From contig CM044961.1 in the NCBI GenBank assembly GCA_024516035.1, positions 7,805,796-7,869,795 of the forward strand: DNA of 64,000 nt, in the 5' to 3' direction. The position numbers and the translations under genes are program-made. Below, piece by piece: positions 61,660 to 64,000 of the stretch. The notes beneath the pieces are model-generated. The model was given only the letters and a program-made list of their open reading frames with translations. It made no database searches and was not told the DNA's origin. The stretch's first letter is position 1; each line of letters starts with the position of its first letter. The DNA is from Bactericera cockerelli (lineage: Eukaryota > Arthropoda > Insecta > Hemiptera > Triozidae).

Positions 61660-61865
61660 ATATAATAATGCTTTTTCTTTGTGTTATTTTATCACAATTC
61701 TAGTGGGTAGCGCAGAATATAGGACTTACGTATCTTTGTTATCCTAATATCTTATTTTTGCCTATAAGTCCGCCAATGGTCGTGCTAACATTAAAGCAGG
61801 TACTCATTTTCCTCACGCGGTATGAGTGGGACCCTGAACAACCAAGCACAGAACAGAAAAAATCT
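61660..61865 (-). mobile_element. tSINE-L, head missing
   Basis: TTCTAGTGGGTAGCGCAGAA, TTATTTTTGCCTATAAGTCC, TTTTCCTCACGCGGTATGAG, CAGAACAGAAAAAATCTTG; the same order as 34230-34450. Confidence 0.7.
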
Positions 61866-61974
61866 TGTGAGCACACGAGGAATTCGAAATTTGAGAATCT
61901 GTATATCAAATCACTTGTCTTTCCTAACCAGGGATTGTGCTACGGTCATATGAAAATTACTTAAGAGTGGGTGT

Positions 61975-62324
61975 GTTTGTGTTGTGTGTGTGTGAGAGAG
62001 AGATGAGAGCAGAGAGCAGATTAGAGAGAAGGCAGAGAGGACAGAGAGACGAGGACGGGAGTGGAGAGAGAGGAGAGAGAGAGAGAGAGCAGGGGAGAGG
62101 AGAAGAGGAGAGAGAGGAGAAAGGAGAGAAGAGAGAAGAGAGAGTGGAGATAGAGACGAAGAGAGGAGAGGAGAGAAGAGAGAGACGATAGAGACTGATG
62201 AGTGAGAAGAGAGACAGAGGAACAGAAGAGAGAGAGAGACGAGAGAGAGGGGAGAGAGAGAAGACAGAGAGAGACAGAAAGGAGAGAGAGGAGAGAGAGA
62301 GAGAGAACAGAGAGACTAGAAGAT

Positions 62325-62356
<32 letters not shown>

Positions 62357-62470
62357 AGAAGAGAGAGAGAAGAGAGAAAGAGAGAGAGAAAGAGAGACAT
62401 GACAGGATGAGAGAGAGAGAGAGATGAGAGAGAGGAGAGAAGAGAGACAGAGAGAGAGAAGAGAGGGTCG
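61975..62470 (+). repeat. (GT)n/(GA)n satellite
   Basis: A short GT run then 480 bp of almost pure GA with scattered C and T. Reverse ORFs up to 191 residues are Ser/Leu repeats. Confidence 0.85.
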
Positions 62471-62586
62471 ATAGCGGTATCTCAAGACTAATCTAGAGGG
62501 TAGAATAAATATCTTAAGGGTGTGAGGAGAGAAAGTGTGACCGGAGGTGGAGGCATGCATATTAGGAGGGTTGCTAGAGAAAGGTT

Positions 62587-62930
62587 CAGCCTCCATGGCG
62601 TAATGGTTGTGACTACTGCCTCTAGTCCAGAAATCCTGAGTTCGATCCCTGGTCGGAGCAGATTTTTCACACAGAAAATTCTATTCCCTCCATATATGTG
62701 AGGCTGGCATTTCCGGCCCTACCCAGGCTAGGTGAGTGGCTGGTACGATTCCCCGCGAATGGAGGGTAAAACCCCCGTCCTAATCCACGACGTTAAATCA
62801 AATAGAATCGTTGGCGTTAGGAAGGGCATCCAGCCGTAAAAAATGTGCCAAAACTAACCAACCTCAACCGTGAGGTTGAACAACCTGCTCAAGCGGGATG
62901 AGACAGAGTAAAAGAAGTTAGAGAAAGGTC
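62587..62930 (+). mobile_element. tSINE-C, full length
   Basis: Reference copy for the family: head GCCTCCATGGCGTAATGGTT, B box GAGTTCGATCCCTGGTCGG, TATGTGAGGCTGGCATTTCC, core (partly deleted) to CGCGAATGGAGGGTAAAACC, CCCGTCCTAATCCACGACGT, GGCATCCAGCCGTAAAAAAT, end AAGCGGGATGAGACAGAGTA. Confidence 0.85.
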
Positions 62931-62989
62931 TATCTATGTGTAGGTATTATGTTATTTTTTTGTGGAGAAGCAAGGACCTCTTCACAATT

Positions 62990-63175
62990 TTTGAAGGTAG
63001 CATAGCACTAATAATAATAATATTTAACTGTAGTTATGCCGCCACTGTACGTTTGTGATACGAGTAAATTCTCAATTTTCCTCACGAGGTATGAGTAGAC
63101 CTCGGACATCCAAAGAACAGAAAAATTTCTATCCTGACGGGATTCGAACCAGCACCCATACTCAGCCACGGTGAC
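62990..63175 (-). mobile_element. tSINE-L with head
   Basis: (AAT)n, TTTTCCTCACGAGGTATGAG, AACAGAAAAATTTCTATCCT, then the reversed head CGGGATTCGAACCAGC and CAGCCACGGTGAC. Confidence 0.7.
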
Positions 63176-63177
63176 TG

Positions 63178-63256
63178 CTGAGAGTGTGTATTGTGTATAT
63201 GTGTGGGTGTATGAGAGATTGAGAGAGAGAGAGAGAGAATGTGTATGTGTGTGTAT

Positions 63257-63295
<39 letters not shown>

Positions 63296-63386
63296 CTATC
63301 TAAAGAGGGTGAGGAATATCATAAGGGAGATGAGGGTGTGTGTGTGTGTGTACTGTGTGTGTGTGTGTGTGGAGAGAGAGAGAGAG

Positions 63387-63419
<33 letters not shown>

Positions 63420-63660
63420 TGAGAGAGAGAGAGAGAGGGTTATCTATAAGAGGGGAGATTTATTATATAAGATAGGATGGGGTGAGGAGGGTTGATAGAG
63501 AGAGAGGGAAGCTATGTCGTCTCTCTTTCTCCCGGTCGATATACAGCAGGGGTGTCTCTGGCGAGGGTAAGAGAGAGAAAGATATAAAGATAGTGAGAAG
63601 AGAGAGAGACAGAGAGAGGAAGTGGTGGGTGCACATTACTCAAATACCTTCAGAGGGTAG
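63178..63660 (+). repeat. (GT)n/(GA)n satellite
   Basis: Alternating TGTGTG and GAGAGA runs; ORFs through it are repeat translations. Confidence 0.85.
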
Positions 63661-63878
63661 ATTGGAGGGGTAGATACCCTTCTCCCTTTTTTCACCCACT
63701 ATATGTTCTCTCTCTCTCACTCTATATGCTCTTCTGCTCTCTCTCTCTCTTTCTATCTCACTCTCTCTCACCCTATATGCTCTTCTACTCTCTCTCTCTC
63801 TTTCTATCTCTCTTACTCTGTTAGTTAGCTATGGTCTTTTTCTTTCTGTCTTTCACTTTCTATCTCACACTCATTAAC

Positions 63879-63911
<33 letters not shown>

Positions 63912-64000
63912 AACACACACACACACCTATTCACCCTCTCTCTCACACTCATTCACCCTCTCTCTCACACTCATTCACGCTCTCTCTCACACACACACCT
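63661..64000 (+). repeat. (CT)n/(CA)n satellite to the window end
   Basis: CTCTCTCTTTCTATCTCACT-type units and an (AC)n run at 63900-63927. Strand composition flips from purine- to pyrimidine-rich at about 63660. Confidence 0.85.

Overview
The window looks like nuclear DNA of an invertebrate animal, most likely an arthropod and possibly a hemipteran-like insect; nothing here fixes the species. The reasons are spliced genes with short coding exons in AT-rich introns, an R2-type (restriction-like endonuclease) LINE, a dense load of SINEs with tRNA-like and 5S-rRNA-like heads, hAT- and pogo-like MITEs, and kilobases of (GA)n/(CT)n-derived satellite. There is no bacterial gene organisation, no CRISPR array and no operon.

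Three host genes are supportable: (1) an intronless 100-residue Cys/Gly-tailed protein on the minus strand (3362-3664); (2) a two-exon secreted Ala/Pro-rich protein of 250 residues (7992-8048 joined to 8570-9265), whose signal peptide lies on a tiny first exon; (3) a complete four-exon nucleotide-sugar transporter of the SLC35A family, 311 residues (41228-45172), whose introns are filled with SINEs. The only large mobile-element ORF is an RLE-type non-LTR retrotransposon on the minus strand (15941-18789), intact except for one frameshift. The genes show no functional link to one another.

Repeat families named here (working names): tSINE-A, B, C, D, L, M have tRNA-like heads with B boxes; tSINE-E and tSINE-G both carry a tRNA-Gly(GCC)-like head on different bodies; H is a 5S-rRNA-derived SINE; F is a non-tRNA short retroelement with 1-4 head-to-tail copies of a ~38-bp 5' monomer; HP-I and HP-J end in perfect hairpins; K is pogo/Tigger-like; P is a MITE ending near TTATAAAACAGGATTA; HHR is a ~152-bp repeat carrying a hammerhead ribozyme. 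Several copies are nested with clean target-site duplications (C in G, D in G, F in a hAT MITE, F in HP-I), which defines the element ends.

Layout: 1-1.4 kb is homopolymer-smeared, probably bad sequence. 1.4-13.3 kb is repeats with genes 1 and 2. 13.5-15.4 kb is GA/CT satellite with a hAT MITE. 15.6-19 kb is the R2-like LINE. 19-28.9 kb is a SINE/MITE mosaic with the hammerhead repeat. 29-32 kb is GA and CT satellite around a 544-bp foldback element. 32-37 kb is a SINE mosaic. 37-45.6 kb is the least repetitive part and holds the transporter. 46-64 kb is a purine-rich satellite block made of successive minisatellites (periods about 110, 17, 54, 21, 33 and 24 bp) with SINEs inserted. The long minus-strand ORFs of that block are by-products of stop-free pyrimidine repeats, not genes.
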